Shown piece by piece: positions 25,774-34,951 of a stretch of 64,000 nt of DNA; position 1 is the stretch's first letter; the number at the start of each line of letters is the position of its first letter. The stretch is from Steroidobacteraceae bacterium (GTDB taxonomy: Bacteria; Pseudomonadota; Gammaproteobacteria; Steroidobacterales; Steroidobacteraceae), in assembly GCA_027531255.1 (NCBI GenBank), contig JAPZRU010000006.1, positions 124,001-188,000 on the forward strand, given 5' to 3'. The notes beneath the pieces were generated by a model. That model saw only the letters and a list, made by a program, of their open reading frames with translations, was not told the DNA's origin and did not search any database. Both the position numbers and the translations under genes were made by a program.

Positions 25774-27174
25774 TCAGGTCGGCGCCGTCGCGGGCCGAGC
25801 CCCCGTCGCCGCGGCCCGCGCATCGCGCGCCGCCAGCCGCTTCGCGATCACCGCCTGCCGCCGCGCATCGATCGGGAAGCGCCAGATCAGCGGCACCGCG
25901 AGCGCCAGCAGCAGCGCCGGGACGCCGCAGAATACGACCAGCAGCGCCGTCGTCGCACCGGCCGACTGTACGGGCAGCTGTGGATCGAAGCCCGCGAGCC
26001 CGACTGCGCCGAGCGCGAGCGCGCCGCCGACGTTCGCGAGCGACTTGTAGAACACGTTGTAGATCGCGAAGTACGATCCGCCGTAGTCGGCGCCGTAACG
26101 AAGGCGTGCATAGTCGATCACGTCGGCGAGAACCGCCGGCGCCGCCACCGGGAAAATCGCGAACGAGATCACCACGCCCAGCTGTATCAGCACCAGCCAG
26201 ACCGTTCCTGCGGGCCCGGTCGGCACGAACGCGTAGCAAGGGATCAGCACGGCGCCGATCACGCAGGACGCTGCCCACGCGCGGTGCTTGCCGAGCCGCT
26301 GGCACAGCCAGCCCCAGGCCGGAATCGAGGCCATCGCTGCCACGACCGTCAGCAGCATCAGGGCTGCCATGAACGTGCCCTGCCCGAGGTGCGTGACGAC
26401 GTAGAAGAACAGCACGCCGTTCAGCACGCCCGGCGCCAGCTGGTACAACAGGAACGCGACGGCGAATACGCGCAGCGGGCGGTTGCGCAGCACGCCGCGC
26501 CATTCGAGCCGCGGCCCCGATTGGCCCGCAGGCCGCACCGGGGCGCCGGAGGGAACCACGAGCAGGGCGAACGTCGCGAACAGCGGCAGCACGACGAGCG
26601 CGAGTACGGCAGTCCACCAGAGGCTTTCCGCGGAGAAGGTGTGGGTGGACAGGAACGGCAGGTAAGGCAGCGCCATGAAGGTGGTGACGCCGAGGTAGGC
26701 GCAGACCGCGCGCCACGTCGCGAGCCGCGTGCGCTCGTCGTACTGCGAAGTGATCTCGGGCATCCACGCAGCGTGCGGCACTTCGACGAGCGCCCACCCG
26801 ACGTAGGCCAGCAGCAGCCAGGCGAGGAAGTACGTGGTCGTGACCGGCGGTGACGGCGCGTAGAGGAACCAGCTGGCCGCCATGCAGACCAGCGTGCCGA
26901 CGAGGATCCACGGCTTGCGCGAGCCGCCGGCCTGCCGGTGGCGGTCCGAGGCGTAGCCCACCAGCGGGTTGACCGCCGCGTCGACGATGCTCGCGACCAG
27001 CAGCACGGTCGCGATCGCCGCGAGCGGCAGGCCGAACTCCTTGGCGTAGATGCCCTGGATGATGCCGCCGACCGGTCCGTGGATCAGCGACTGCGAGAAC
27101 TGCGGCAGCGCGTACGCCGCGAGCACTGCGGTGCCGAGTGCCGCGCCCCCGGTGGCCGTCGCGGCGCGGCTCAC
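25774..27174 (-). CDS. MFS transporter (GPH/sugar-cation symporter branch)
   Basis: A 466-aa inner-membrane protein with about 12 helices. PLVGYASDRHRQAGGSRKPWILVG near residue 70-95 is the GPH-family form of the loop 2-3 motif, and VIDYARLRYGADYGGSYFAIYNVFYKS near 350-380 is also typical of MFS_2 proteins. Probably imports the substrate of the Rieske/hydrolase pathway. GTG 27174 starts one base after the upstream SRPBCC stop, so expression is coupled. Confidence 0.85.
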   Translation of the reverse strand: MSRAATATGGAALGTAVLAAYALPQFSQSLIHGPVGGIIQGIYAKEFGLPLAAIATVLLVASIVDAAVNPLVGYASDRHRQAGGSRKPWILVGTLVCMAASWFLYAPSPPVTTTYFLAWLLLAYVGWALVEVPHAAWMPEITSQYDERTRLATWRAVCAYLGVTTFMALPYLPFLSTHTFSAESLWWTAVLALVVLPLFATFALLVVPSGAPVRPAGQSGPRLEWRGVLRNRPLRVFAVAFLLYQLAPGVLNGVLFFYVVTHLGQGTFMAALMLLTVVAAMASIPAWGWLCQRLGKHRAWAASCVIGAVLIPCYAFVPTGPAGTVWLVLIQLGVVISFAIFPVAAPAVLADVIDYARLRYGADYGGSYFAIYNVFYKSLANVGGALALGAVGLAGFDPQLPVQSAGATTALLVVFCGVPALLLALAVPLIWRFPIDARRQAVIAKRLAARDARAAATGARPATAPT

Positions 27175-27175
27175 G

Positions 27176-27664
27176 TCAGGCCTGCGCCGCTTCGACGAGG
27201 CGCTTCAGCGCGGCGTGGTCGGCGTCGAGCTTGGCGAGCGTCGACTCGTTCGCGAGCCGGGCAAAGTCTTCGACCGCGTCGAAGCCGTCGGGCAGCGCGA
27301 TCCGGCACCGCGCGATGACATCGCAGCGGAGCCGCGTCGCCGACCCCTCCGGCTCGAGGGAGTAGCTGACGTAGCCGTCGGTCATGAGGCCGTCCTCGGT
27401 CCGCAGTGTCTGGATCTTCCAGTGCGGGGCAACGCTGCGGACGGTGCGCATGATCGTGTACACCGTCACGTCGACGGGTCTCTGGCCGATGCGCAGCGTC
27501 TCCCCCTCCGCATCGGGTTCTCCGGCCAGTCGTTCGACCGACACGACGCTGGTCTTCCAGTCCTGCAGCCGCGCGAGATGCGGCCACAACCGCTCCGGCG
27601 CTGCCGCGATGTCGATGCGGCTGCGGATCGCGAGGTCGAACTCGGCGATCGGCGACTCGCTCAC
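27176..27664 (-). CDS. SRPBCC (START-like) domain protein
   Basis: A 162-aa protein with the polyketide-cyclase/START pattern (IDIAAAPERLWPHLARLQDWKT at residues 18-39, and a C-terminal amphipathic helix). It probably binds a hydrophobic ligand or acts as a cyclase or hydratase in the operon's pathway; no catalytic residue can be named. GTG 27664 overlaps the hydrolase stop (GTGA). Confidence 0.7.
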   Translation of the reverse strand: MSESPIAEFDLAIRSRIDIAAAPERLWPHLARLQDWKTSVVSVERLAGEPDAEGETLRIGQRPVDVTVYTIMRTVRSVAPHWKIQTLRTEDGLMTDGYVSYSLEPEGSATRLRCDVIARCRIALPDGFDAVEDFARLANESTLAKLDADHAALKRLVEAAQA

Positions 27665-28917
27665 GGCGCCGCCACTGCCGTCGCAGCGGCGCTCGCGGCG
27701 CCCGAGGCCGCCGCGACGTCGACCTGCGCGGCGGCGCCGGCAGGCGCCGCGACGTCCGTCAGCACCCGCCGGATCGTCTCGACCATGAACTCCGGGTGCT
27801 CGTAGGGGAAGTTGTGGCCGCTGCCGTCCGGCGCGAACACGCGGACCGAGCGCGACGAAACGTGCATGTAGCGCTCGCGGGTCAAAGTGTAGAACCGCTG
27901 CAGCCGGATCGCGTCGCGCTTCGCGCGCTCCTCGGGCCCGCCGATGATCTCCTTCGCGACCGTCTCGAACTCGGCCATCCGCGGCGGGGCGACGAGATAC
28001 ACGGGCAGATCGAGCAGGTCGCCGTCGTAGACGGTCTCCTCGTAGCCGAGGCCACCGCGCCGCAACTCCTCGAAGCTGGAGCGGCTCGCGGCCGGCGCGC
28101 GGGGCGCGTCCTCGATCGCCCGCAGCGCACGGCCGGCGTCCCCGAGCTGCTGCTCGATGATCCGCGTCACGCGCTGGAACTCGGGCGGCAGCTCCTCGCC
28201 GAACAGGCGCTGCGCGAGGTCGCGTCGAATGCCGAAAGCCCTGAGGAACACGTTCAGCGTGGCTTCGCGGAACATGTCGTCGATGAACGGGTTGGGCGGC
28301 GCGTAGTTGATCGCGTCGGGCGGCGTCGCGTCGATCAGGACGACCGCGGCGGTCGACTCCGGATAGCGGCGGGCCACGTTCGCCAGTAGCAGGCCGCCGA
28401 ACGAGTGACCGGCGAACACGAACGGACCCCGCTCGCCGGCGGCCCGCAGCGCGGCCACGACTTCCTCGACCTCGCGCGGCGTGGTGCGCGGGAACGGGCC
28501 AGGATCGCTCCAGCCGGAGCCGGGCCGATCGATCAGGATCGACCGCGCTTCGTCCCGTAGCGCGGCATGCAGGTGATGGAAGGCGAAGCCACCGCCGTGG
28601 CCACCCGGCATCCAGACGATCGGCGGCCGGCCGCCCGCGTCGCCCTCGGCGAGCACGTGGATGCGGTAGCCGCCGACGTCGACGAGCTTGCCGGGCGGCG
28701 GGTACTTCGCGCGGACCTGCGCGACGTGCACCAGGTGGGACGTCGCCCCCACCGCGAGCACGGCGGCGATCGCGACCACGATCCACCCGGCGACCGCGAG
28801 CGCCCGGGAGCGGCGACGGCCCGCCCCCAGGACGAGACCGGCACCCGCGATCGCGACGAACGCCGCGATCGCGAGGCCCGCCCAGTCGTGACTCATGAAC
28901 GCCAGGAGCGCATTCAT
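27661..28917 (-). CDS. Membrane-anchored alpha/beta hydrolase
   Basis: A 418-aa protein. Two N-terminal hydrophobic helices (about residues 12-32 and 38-62) precede a hydrolase domain facing the periplasm, with GGHGGG near 105, DRPGSGWSD near 130, nucleophile GHSFGG near 170 and SGHNFPYEHPEF (catalytic His) near 370. The tail after about residue 390 is Ala-rich and low in complexity. GGGGGAGG precedes ATG 28917. First gene of the hydrolase-SRPBCC-MFS-Rieske operon; it probably releases the transported substrate from an ester or amide. Confidence 0.8.
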   Translation of the reverse strand: MNALLAFMSHDWAGLAIAAFVAIAGAGLVLGAGRRRSRALAVAGWIVVAIAAVLAVGATSHLVHVAQVRAKYPPPGKLVDVGGYRIHVLAEGDAGGRPPIVWMPGGHGGGFAFHHLHAALRDEARSILIDRPGSGWSDPGPFPRTTPREVEEVVAALRAAGERGPFVFAGHSFGGLLLANVARRYPESTAAVVLIDATPPDAINYAPPNPFIDDMFREATLNVFLRAFGIRRDLAQRLFGEELPPEFQRVTRIIEQQLGDAGRALRAIEDAPRAPAASRSSFEELRRGGLGYEETVYDGDLLDLPVYLVAPPRMAEFETVAKEIIGGPEERAKRDAIRLQRFYTLTRERYMHVSSRSVRVFAPDGSGHNFPYEHPEFMVETIRRVLTDVAAPAGAAAQVDVAAASGAASAAATAVAAP

Positions 28918-28955
28918 GCTCTACCTCCCCCCTCGGCCCTCGGGCCCGGCCGGGC

Positions 28956-31052
28956 TCAGCGGAAATCGTAGCGGACGTTGATGCCGTACGTGCGCGGCCG
29001 AAAGCGCGTCGCGATCCCGGCCGGACCGGTGGCCGTCGGATCGATCGCGGCGTCCTCGTCGGTCAGGTTGTCGCCGTAGAGGTACGCGGCCCACGGCCCG
29101 CTCTCGAGGCCGAGCCGCAGATCCGCCGTGGTGGTCGCGTCCGACGGCCGGAACCCGCTCGCGACGTCGGTGCGGTCGCCGGTGTACTGCACCGCGCCGC
29201 GCGCGAAGCCGTTCAGCGAGCCCGTCAGCGGCCAGCGGTACGTCGCCGAGGTCGCGAAGGTGGTCTCCGGCACGCCGACGATCCGGTCACCGTCCCGCAC
29301 CGGGGTGCCGGTGATGTTCTGCGTGTACTTCGCATCCACGTAGGCGCCGGTGAACTGCAGCGTGAGTCCGTCGACTGGCTGCAGCGTGAGCCCCAGCTCG
29401 ATGCCGGTCGTCTCCGCGGTACCGCCGTTGACGAGACCGGCGACGCGGGGCCCGGTGCGCAGCGTGACGAGCGTCTGGATGTCCTTCCAGTCGTTGTAGA
29501 ACACCGCGCCTTCGAACACGGCACGGCCGTCCATGAACGAGGCCTTCGTGCCGATCTCGTAGCTCCACAGCTCCTCGGGGTCGATCGCGCTCGGCAGCGT
29601 GACGCCGCGCAAGGTGGCCAGCACGAGCGAAATCACCGGCTGAGCCTGGCCGGTGCGGAAGCCCTTCGCCACGTTGCCGTAGACCATCCAGTCGTCGCTG
29701 AACCGGTACGCGACGTTGAGCCGCGGATTGAAGGTATCGAACTTCGGCGTCACGACCGGCTGGAAGTTCGGGTTGAGCTGGCGCACGAACGCGAGCGTCG
29801 CCGCATCCACCGGTTCTCTGAAGAGCCGGTCGTCCTCGAAGTACCGTGCGCCCAGCGTGAGGTCGAGCCTGCGATCGAGCAGCGACAGCGTGCCCTGGCC
29901 GAACACGGCCCAGGCCTCGCTTTTCTGCGTCTGGTCCTGGGTGAGCGCGAACGCCGCCAGGTTGGTCAGGGTGCGCCGGTCGATGTCGCGGTAGAAGAGC
30001 CCGGCGGTCCAGCGGAAGATGCCCTCGCCCTTCGACGTCAGCCGCAGCTCCTGCGAGAGCAGGTCCTGCTCCTCGAAGATCGTGAACGGCGCACCCGCCA
30101 GCGACGAGACGAAGTCGTTCGCGTAGTCCATCTTCGAGGTCGCGCTGACGACGTCGAACCACGGCGTGGACCAGCGCACCGTCGCGCTGTAGACGTCGTA
30201 GTCAGTCACGTAGGTGTCCGCCGGGGTGGGCGTCGTGCGGTTCGGCAGGGATTCCGAGGTGCCGACCGTGTCGTTGCGCGTCAGCCAGGCGCCCAGCACG
30301 ACGTCCAGGTTCTCGCTCGGCTGCCAGCGGAACTTGGCCCGGAAGTTGTCGATGTCGCGGCCGTTCTGGTCCTCGCGACCGGCGGGTCCGTCAACCCATC
30401 CCCCGAAGTCCTCGCGCGAGGCCACGAGCCGCAGCGCCGCGGTGTCGCCGAGCGGCGCGTTGAGCATGCCCTTCGCCGCGTAGTTCTCCTCCCCGTCGCC
30501 GGTGCTCGACCCGTCGAGGTCGACGCCGGCCTGGAACGCGTTCAGCACCGGGTCCTTCGTCAGGATGCGGATGGTGCCGCCGATCGAGCCTTCGCCGTAC
30601 AGCGTACCCTGCGGCCCGCGCAGGATCTCGATGCGCTCGAGGTCGTAGGTGCGCACGTCCGGCACCTGCGAGTTGCCGATGTAGGTGAACGGCAGTTCGT
30701 CGAGGTAGTAGCCCACGGTCGCATTGCCGAAGGTCGAGCTGATGCCGCGGATCTGGATCGTCTGCGTGCCCGACTGGTCGTCGACGATGCCGACGCCGGG
30801 CGCGCTCTCCAGGAAGTCGGCGAGCTGCACGGCACCCGCGTCGGCGAGCGACTCGGCCGTGATCGCCGAGATCGCGATCGGCACTTCGAGCAGCCGCTCC
30901 TCGCGCTTCTGCGCCGTCACGACGATCTCGTCGAGCGCGGTGACAGCGCGCGGCTCAGGGCTCGCCGCCTGCTGGGCGCGCGCCGCGTCGGCCAGCACGA
31001 GTGCGCAGGCCAGCGCGAGGCTGGTCGAGAAGTAACGGGCATTGGAGTTCAT
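28956..31052 (-). CDS. TonB-dependent outer-membrane receptor
   Basis: A 698-aa receptor with a signal peptide (residues 1-27, ADAARAQ). The plug has DEIVVTAQKREERLLEVPIAI near 42 and LERIEILRGPQGTLYGEGS near 140. The barrel ends in a C-terminal aromatic residue (NVRYDFR). ATG 31052 overlaps the upstream hydrolase stop (ATGA) and has GGGGGAT upstream. Third gene of a DUF885-hydrolase-TonB operon that has AraC-type operator repeats upstream. Ligand unknown; peptide-derived compounds are suggested by the operon partners. Confidence 0.92.
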   Translation of the reverse strand: MNSNARYFSTSLALACALVLADAARAQQAASPEPRAVTALDEIVVTAQKREERLLEVPIAISAITAESLADAGAVQLADFLESAPGVGIVDDQSGTQTIQIRGISSTFGNATVGYYLDELPFTYIGNSQVPDVRTYDLERIEILRGPQGTLYGEGSIGGTIRILTKDPVLNAFQAGVDLDGSSTGDGEENYAAKGMLNAPLGDTAALRLVASREDFGGWVDGPAGREDQNGRDIDNFRAKFRWQPSENLDVVLGAWLTRNDTVGTSESLPNRTTPTPADTYVTDYDVYSATVRWSTPWFDVVSATSKMDYANDFVSSLAGAPFTIFEEQDLLSQELRLTSKGEGIFRWTAGLFYRDIDRRTLTNLAAFALTQDQTQKSEAWAVFGQGTLSLLDRRLDLTLGARYFEDDRLFREPVDAATLAFVRQLNPNFQPVVTPKFDTFNPRLNVAYRFSDDWMVYGNVAKGFRTGQAQPVISLVLATLRGVTLPSAIDPEELWSYEIGTKASFMDGRAVFEGAVFYNDWKDIQTLVTLRTGPRVAGLVNGGTAETTGIELGLTLQPVDGLTLQFTGAYVDAKYTQNITGTPVRDGDRIVGVPETTFATSATYRWPLTGSLNGFARGAVQYTGDRTDVASGFRPSDATTTADLRLGLESGPWAAYLYGDNLTDEDAAIDPTATGPAGIATRFRPRTYGINVRYDFR

Positions 31053-31849
31053 CGAAATCCCCCTGGTGGCGATGCTGGAGTGTCGAAGACGGAGTCGAGG
31101 AAACGGCGGGCCGCCGGCACCAGCACGGCCGGGTCGAGGATCACCCCCGCATCGGCGCCGGGCAGCTCGATCACGCTCCAGCCGAGCTGTTCGAGCTCGG
31201 CGCGGCAGCCGCGGATCGTCGCGGCCAGCGGCAGCGGGCAGCGGCCGACGGAGCTCTCCGCATGCTCGCCGTAGATCACGGCGCGCGGGCAATCGATGCG
31301 CGCGACGGTGCGGCGCTCCCAGTCCGGGCCGAGGCTGCCGTAGAACGTGGGCCACTGAGCGTACTGCGAGGGTTCGCGCAGCACGACGCGCGCGTGCGGT
31401 GGCGGGTCGTGCAGCTGGTCGGCTGCGGCGCGCACCATGTCCGAATACGGAATGCCGAGCGGCGACCAGCCGGCGCAGACCAACGCACTCACGCGCTCGC
31501 TCCGCGCGGCCAGTGCCAGCCCGGTGACGGCACCGAACGTGCCGCCCCACCACGCGAATCCATCGAACCCGGCGGCGTCGGCGACCGCGAGCATGTCGTC
31601 GCAGACACGGTCGATCGTGAGCTCGTGCGGCGGGATCGTCGCGCTGCCGCCGATGCTCGGATAGTCGACGGTCAGCACGCGGTAGCGATCGGCCAGGCGG
31701 TCGAGGAAGCCACGCTGCGTGGCGGCGGCGGCGCTCCCGAAGACTGCCGCGTACGACGCCATCATCGGGAAGCCGAGGAACAGCGGCGCGCCGGTGCCGT
31801 GCACCTCGAAGTGCACGCCCCGCGCGGTGTGTCCGGCGGCAGCGCGCAT
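31049..31849 (-). CDS. Alpha/beta hydrolase with Thr at the nucleophile position
   Basis: A 266-aa cytoplasmic hydrolase-fold protein. FLGFPMMASYAAVFG gives the oxyanion region near residue 30, VDYPSIGGS follows near 70, and the nucleophile elbow reads WWGGTFGAVTG near 105, that is GxTxG instead of GxSxG. The C-terminal acid/His region is poorly defined; no obvious catalytic His is seen near GADAGVILDP. It may therefore be a non-hydrolytic binding protein or an unusual enzyme. It is coupled by TGATG to DUF885 upstream and by ATGA to the TonB receptor downstream. Confidence 0.7.
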   Translation of the reverse strand: MRAAAGHTARGVHFEVHGTGAPLFLGFPMMASYAAVFGSAAAATQRGFLDRLADRYRVLTVDYPSIGGSATIPPHELTIDRVCDDMLAVADAAGFDGFAWWGGTFGAVTGLALAARSERVSALVCAGWSPLGIPYSDMVRAAADQLHDPPPHARVVLREPSQYAQWPTFYGSLGPDWERRTVARIDCPRAVIYGEHAESSVGRCPLPLAATIRGCRAELEQLGWSVIELPGADAGVILDPAVLVPAARRFLDSVFDTPASPPGGFR

Positions 31850-33546
31850 CAGGCCGCCCTCGCCTGCTGCCCGTCGATCCAGGCCTGCACGTGCTCCTCG
31901 AGGAGCTCGAGCGTGACGGGACCCACTTCGCTCAGCGCGTCGTGCAGCGCACGCAGGTCGAAACGCGACCCGAGCGTACGGGCAGCGCGCTCGCGCAGAC
32001 CGCGGATCTTCAGTTCGCCGACCTTGTAGGCCAGTGCCTGGGCCGGCATCCCGATGTAGCGGTCGACCTCGGCCTCGATGGTCGGACCCGGCAAGGTCAG
32101 GTGCTCCGTCATGTAGGCGATCGCGGCGTCGCGCGACCAGCCGAGCACGTGGATGCCCGTATCGACCACCAGGCGCACCGCACGCCACATCTCCATTTCG
32201 AGCTGGCCGTAGTGCGCGATCGGATCCTCGTAGAGCCCGAAGTCGTGGCCGAGCTGCTCACAGTACAGCGCCCAGCCCTCGATGTACGCGGTGTAGCCCA
32301 TCATCCCGTAGCGACGGAACGCGGGCAGGTCGTCCATCTCCTGCAGCAGCGCGATGTGCATCAGGTGGCCGGGCCACGCCTCGTGCAGCGTCAGCGGCAC
32401 GTGCATCTGCGCCGGGCAGCGGTCCGGCAGCCCGGTGACCCAGAACACGCCGGCGCTCAGGCGGCTCGGCGGGTTCGGCTGCGCGTAGGCCGCCGGCAAC
32501 TGCGCCGACTGCGCCTCCGGGATCGACTCGATGCCGTAGGTCATCCGCGGAATGCGACCGAAGAACTCGGGGATGCGCCGCTCGATGCGCTTTGCCAGTA
32601 CTTCCAGGCGCTCGCGGAGCTCTTCCTTGGTCTTCGCGTAGAAGCGCGGATCCTCCGCGAGGTGCCGGCGTAGTCCCGCGAGGTCGCCCGCGAAGCCCGC
32701 ACGGTCCGCGACGGACTCCATCGCCGCGCGAATGCGTGCGACTTCCGCGAGGCCGGTGGCGTGGATCTCCGCCGGAGTGTCGGCCGTGGTCGTGTAGTCG
32801 CGGGCGAGGAACGCGTAGTAGGCCTCGCCCTCGGGTTCGTCACGCAGGCCGATCGAATCGCGGCAGTGAGCCGCATAGTCGCCGCGCAGCAGGTCGCGCC
32901 AGCGCGCATAGGCGGGGCGCAGTTCGTCCGCGATCAGGCGCGGCAGCCGCGCCCGCGCCGCGGCGAAGCGCTCGTCGTCGGGCGGCAGCAACGCGAACGG
33001 GCGATGCCACGCGCTGTGCTCGTCGGGCGCACCGAGGTGAGCCTCCACCGACGCGCACACCCGCGGCAGCAGCACCCGCGGCAGCCGGTGGCCCACGGCG
33101 GCGCCGGCGAGCAGGCGCTCCCGTCGCTGCTCCAGGTACCGGGGCAGCGTCGCGAGCCGTGCGAGGTAGTCCTCGGCGTCGGCACGGTCGCGGATCGCGG
33201 TGCGCTGCAGCGCGAACGCGATCGACACGTCCGGACTCTCCGGAAACATCAGTGGGCGCAGGTGCGACGCGAACCGATGGTGCGTGACCAGCGAGTCGAG
33301 TTCCCGCGCGAGCAGGCGGTGCGAGTGGCGATCGCGGCCCTCGATCGCCTCGAGCGGCACGCGCGCGAGGCGCGCGAGGAACCCGCTCGCTTCCGCGGCG
33401 CGGCGGTCGTGGTCTGCGATCGACTCGCGGAACAGCAGACGGCGGTAACGCGCGTCCCCGACGTCGTGGGCGACCGTCGGGTACTCGCGCAGCCGGAATT
33501 CCCAGTACTCGGCCGCGAGCGCCAGCAGCTGCTCGGCGGCCGTCAC
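31849..33546 (-). CDS. DUF885 family putative metallopeptidase
   Basis: A 565-aa protein. The zinc motif LTLHEAWPGHLMHI (HExxxH) near residue 385 and EGWALYCEQLG near 420 are diagnostic for DUF885. Members are presumed carboxypeptidase-like zinc enzymes, with few characterised. No signal peptide is visible, so probably cytoplasmic. GTG 33546 is used, with GACGAGG upstream. It heads an operon with an unusual alpha/beta hydrolase and a TonB receptor, preceded 84 bp upstream by a pair of AraC-type direct repeats identical in plan to those before the M3 peptidase gene. Confidence 0.85.
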   Translation of the reverse strand: MTAAEQLLALAAEYWEFRLREYPTVAHDVGDARYRRLLFRESIADHDRRAAEASGFLARLARVPLEAIEGRDRHSHRLLARELDSLVTHHRFASHLRPLMFPESPDVSIAFALQRTAIRDRADAEDYLARLATLPRYLEQRRERLLAGAAVGHRLPRVLLPRVCASVEAHLGAPDEHSAWHRPFALLPPDDERFAAARARLPRLIADELRPAYARWRDLLRGDYAAHCRDSIGLRDEPEGEAYYAFLARDYTTTADTPAEIHATGLAEVARIRAAMESVADRAGFAGDLAGLRRHLAEDPRFYAKTKEELRERLEVLAKRIERRIPEFFGRIPRMTYGIESIPEAQSAQLPAAYAQPNPPSRLSAGVFWVTGLPDRCPAQMHVPLTLHEAWPGHLMHIALLQEMDDLPAFRRYGMMGYTAYIEGWALYCEQLGHDFGLYEDPIAHYGQLEMEMWRAVRLVVDTGIHVLGWSRDAAIAYMTEHLTLPGPTIEAEVDRYIGMPAQALAYKVGELKIRGLRERAARTLGSRFDLRALHDALSEVGPVTLELLEEHVQAWIDGQQARAA

Positions 33547-33629
33547 GGCCTCGTCGCCTGCGGCATCGGGTCCCCCACCCGGTCGATTGCCGGACGTCGG
33601 GCGAAGACTAGTGGCGCGCGCCTGCGCGG

Positions 33630-33668
33630 TTTCGGGCCGGCGTTACCAATAAATCGGGCGCGCGTTAC
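33630..33668 (-). promoter_or_regulatory. AraC-type operator: two 17-bp direct repeats, 22-bp spacing
   Basis: On the minus strand GTAACGCGCGCCCGATT (33668-33652) is followed 22 bp later by GTAACGCCGGCCCGAAA (33646-33630). The second is identical to the proximal repeat before the M3 gene. TAGTCT lies 36 bp from the start of the proximal repeat as a -10-like box, so the proximal repeat overlaps the -35 region, as in class II activation. The site overlaps the araC-type gene's stop codon. Confidence 0.75.
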
Positions 33669-34768
33669 TTCCGGGGGGACCCGAGGCGACGTGCGGCCGC
33701 CGACGGCCGGACGTCGGACGGCAGGCAGCCGTAACGCGCCCGGAACGCCTTGCCGAAGCTGCCGACGTCGCTGTAGCCGGCCACCGCCGCCGCGTACCCG
33801 ACGGACGCCTGGGCGGCGCCGAGCATCCGGAAGGCGGTCTCGAGCCGGACGTCGCGGTGGTACTCGCCGACCGTCGCGCCGAACAGCATCTTGAACCCGA
33901 GCGCGAGCTTCCGGCGGTTCAGGCCGACGCGCCGCGCCAGCTGGTCGAGCGAGACCGGTTCGGTACAGGCGTCGAGCACGCGGCGCGCCTCCTCGAGCGC
34001 CCGCGTGTCGCGGTGGCTGAGCTTGAGCGGCGCCTCCGTGGCGGGCGCGGGCACCTGCAGTTGCTCGATCGCGAGACAGACGAGTTCGACGACCTTCGCG
34101 CGCAGGTAGATCGGCCGCACCTGCGTGCGGATCGCCGGGGCGAGCAGCGACCGGACGGCGGAGCTCATGTCCGAGGTCAACTGGCTCGCGTAGAAGAAAT
34201 CCGACTCGGCGTCGCCGGACTGGAAACGCCGCAGTTCGGTCGGCAGGGCGGCGTCCGGCGCCCGCAGGTCGCGGTCCGCGAACGACGGCCGGAATGCGAT
34301 CGTGACCACGCGCCAGAGGTCCGACAGCACTTCGCGGACGAGCGACTGGGGCTGCGACGAGGTCGCGAGGAAGAACGAGCCGCCGCCCAGGGTGTGCCGG
34401 CGCCCGTCGGGCGTCTGGTCGCACGTCAGGCCGTCGAGCCGGAAGTGCAGATAGAGCCAGCCCCGGGTGTCGAGCTGCCATGGGGCTGCACGCCCGTGCC
34501 CGGTCGCGTCGGCGTGGAAGTCGGAGCGGATCAGCAGGAGGTCGTCCGACAGGTTCAGCAGTTCACTGAGCCCGGCACACGCCATCGGGGTCAGTTGCGC
34601 GAGCCGCGCGCTCACCGCGGGATCGCTGCCGCCGGCCGAGAGCAGCGGCAGGCGCCCGGCGGCGTCCGACGCCAGCGCGAGGCCCTGCAGTTCGGCGAAC
34701 GACATCGCCAGGGTCGGCGCGGGGACGGCGGCATCCGGGGGTGCGGCGGGATTGCGTCCGGGCTTCAC
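33665..34768 (-). CDS. AraC/XylS-family regulator
   Basis: A 367-aa regulator. The N-terminal about 250 residues form a ligand/dimer domain of the PchR-like type (LLLIRSDFHADATGHG near 75, WLYLHFRLDGLTC near 103). The C-terminal two-HTH domain (about 265-355) has SLDQLARRVGLNRRKLALGFKMLFGATVGEYHRDVRL and ends in YSDVGSFGKAFRARYG. It lies between the DUF885 operon and the divergent M3 peptidase gene. Matching pairs of 22-bp-spaced direct repeats occur at both targets, so it very likely activates both units, and autoregulation is possible. Confidence 0.92.
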   Translation of the reverse strand: MKPGRNPAAPPDAAVPAPTLAMSFAELQGLALASDAAGRLPLLSAGGSDPAVSARLAQLTPMACAGLSELLNLSDDLLLIRSDFHADATGHGRAAPWQLDTRGWLYLHFRLDGLTCDQTPDGRRHTLGGGSFFLATSSQPQSLVREVLSDLWRVVTIAFRPSFADRDLRAPDAALPTELRRFQSGDAESDFFYASQLTSDMSSAVRSLLAPAIRTQVRPIYLRAKVVELVCLAIEQLQVPAPATEAPLKLSHRDTRALEEARRVLDACTEPVSLDQLARRVGLNRRKLALGFKMLFGATVGEYHRDVRLETAFRMLGAAQASVGYAAAVAGYSDVGSFGKAFRARYGCLPSDVRPSAAARRLGSPRK

Positions 34769-34827
34769 GACGCGCCGATGCTCTCACCGCGCCCGTGGGT
34801 CCGCAACGGAAGGGGGCCGCGCGGGTG

Positions 34828-34866
34828 GTAACGCTGCGCCGAAAACAGAGTAACGCCGGCCCGAAA
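34828..34866 (+). promoter_or_regulatory. AraC-type operator before M3 peptidase
   Basis: GTAACGCTGCGCCGAAA (34828-34844) and GTAACGCCGGCCCGAAA (34850-34866) are direct repeats with 22-bp spacing, two helical turns apart. TAGCCT at 34885 is 35 bp after the start of the proximal repeat. Distance from operator to start codon (86 bp to GTG 34952) equals that at the DUF885 operon (84 bp). Confidence 0.75.
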
Positions 34867-34951
34867 TCCGGCCGCGGCAGGCGTTAGCCTCGGGAGGTTC
34901 CACGCTCCGGCCGGTCGCACCGGTCGGTCTTCAACCGAGGGGGATCGCGTC

